This document shows, piece after piece, positions 51,365 to 51,406 of a stretch of DNA of 51,406 bases. The translations under genes were made by a program, and so were the position numbers. Position 1 is the first letter of the stretch, and the number at the start of each line of letters is the position of its first letter. The stretch is from an uncultured Ruminococcus sp. (GTDB taxonomy: Bacteria > Bacillota > Clostridia > Oscillospirales > Ruminococcaceae), in assembly GCA_900539835.1 (NCBI GenBank), contig UQDR01000017.1, forward strand, positions 1 to 51,406. Reading direction: 5' to 3'. The notes beneath the pieces were generated by a model. It saw only the letters and a program-made list of their open reading frames with translations. It ran no database searches and was not told where the DNA came from.

Positions 51365-51406
51365 CAAAAGAGCTTAAAGCTATGAGTAGAAAAAATAGGC
51401 CTCCGA

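Overview
The window is a low-GC Firmicutes chromosome segment, most likely class Clostridia and probably Ruminococcus or another Oscillospiraceae. The evidence is the gene order SRP RNA-dnaX-ybaB-recR, the run recJ-rel-MBL hydrolase-hemZ-rlmD, a fermentative pfl operon next to eno and pyk, strong AGGAGG ribosome binding sites, and giant wall-associated YD-repeat (Rhs/WapA-like) proteins with DNRLRE domains. The genus is inference.

Layout. (1) Positions 1-8900 are the first Rhs locus, on the minus strand: a 2021-residue secreted YD-repeat protein whose C-terminal tip looks like a caspase-like (clan CD) peptidase, a probable immunity gene, then two promoterless orphan tips (a hydrophobic, possibly pore-forming one and an Amidase_6-type one running off the left edge) with a membrane-type immunity gene between them. 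(2) Positions 9085-14703 are a decayed accessory region: remnants of a DUF262 restriction protein and a serine recombinase, a protein with a PD-(D/E)XK-like motif, a RhuM gene broken by one amber codon, and an unknown tail-anchored protein. The last two lie between putative attL and attR sites of an element that entered the 3' end of rlmD and replaced its C-terminus. (3) Positions 14392-22391 are a tight housekeeping operon, recJ-rel-MBL-hemZ-rlmD. (4) Positions 22596-25986 are a pyruvate formate-lyase operon in which the glycyl-radical domain is a separate small gene. Next to the main subunit is a third small gene that resembles the linker of that domain but has a cysteine-rich tail. (5) Positions 26118-31947 hold eno, pyk, rpmB and an LtaS-like sulfatase. 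(6) Positions 32213-45130 are the second Rhs locus: a 2092-residue protein plus a string of at least three orphan tip/immunity cassettes and several relics, joined by near-identical core repeats and a locus-specific hairpin. (7) Positions 45453-51364 hold rlmA, a GH113-like hydrolase, a cell-wall amidase, SRP RNA, dnaX, ybaB and recR.

How it fits together. The two Rhs loci look like polymorphic toxin systems with silent tip libraries. Each full-length gene can plausibly swap its tip by homologous recombination through the repeated core, and each tip is followed by its own immunity gene. Both full-length genes share two conserved upstream DNA blocks, which suggests common regulation. The pfl operon encodes a two-polypeptide glycyl radical enzyme with its activase; this split PFL, together with the extra linker-like protein, is the most unusual biochemical feature of the window. 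No tRNA, intact insertion sequence or CRISPR array was seen.
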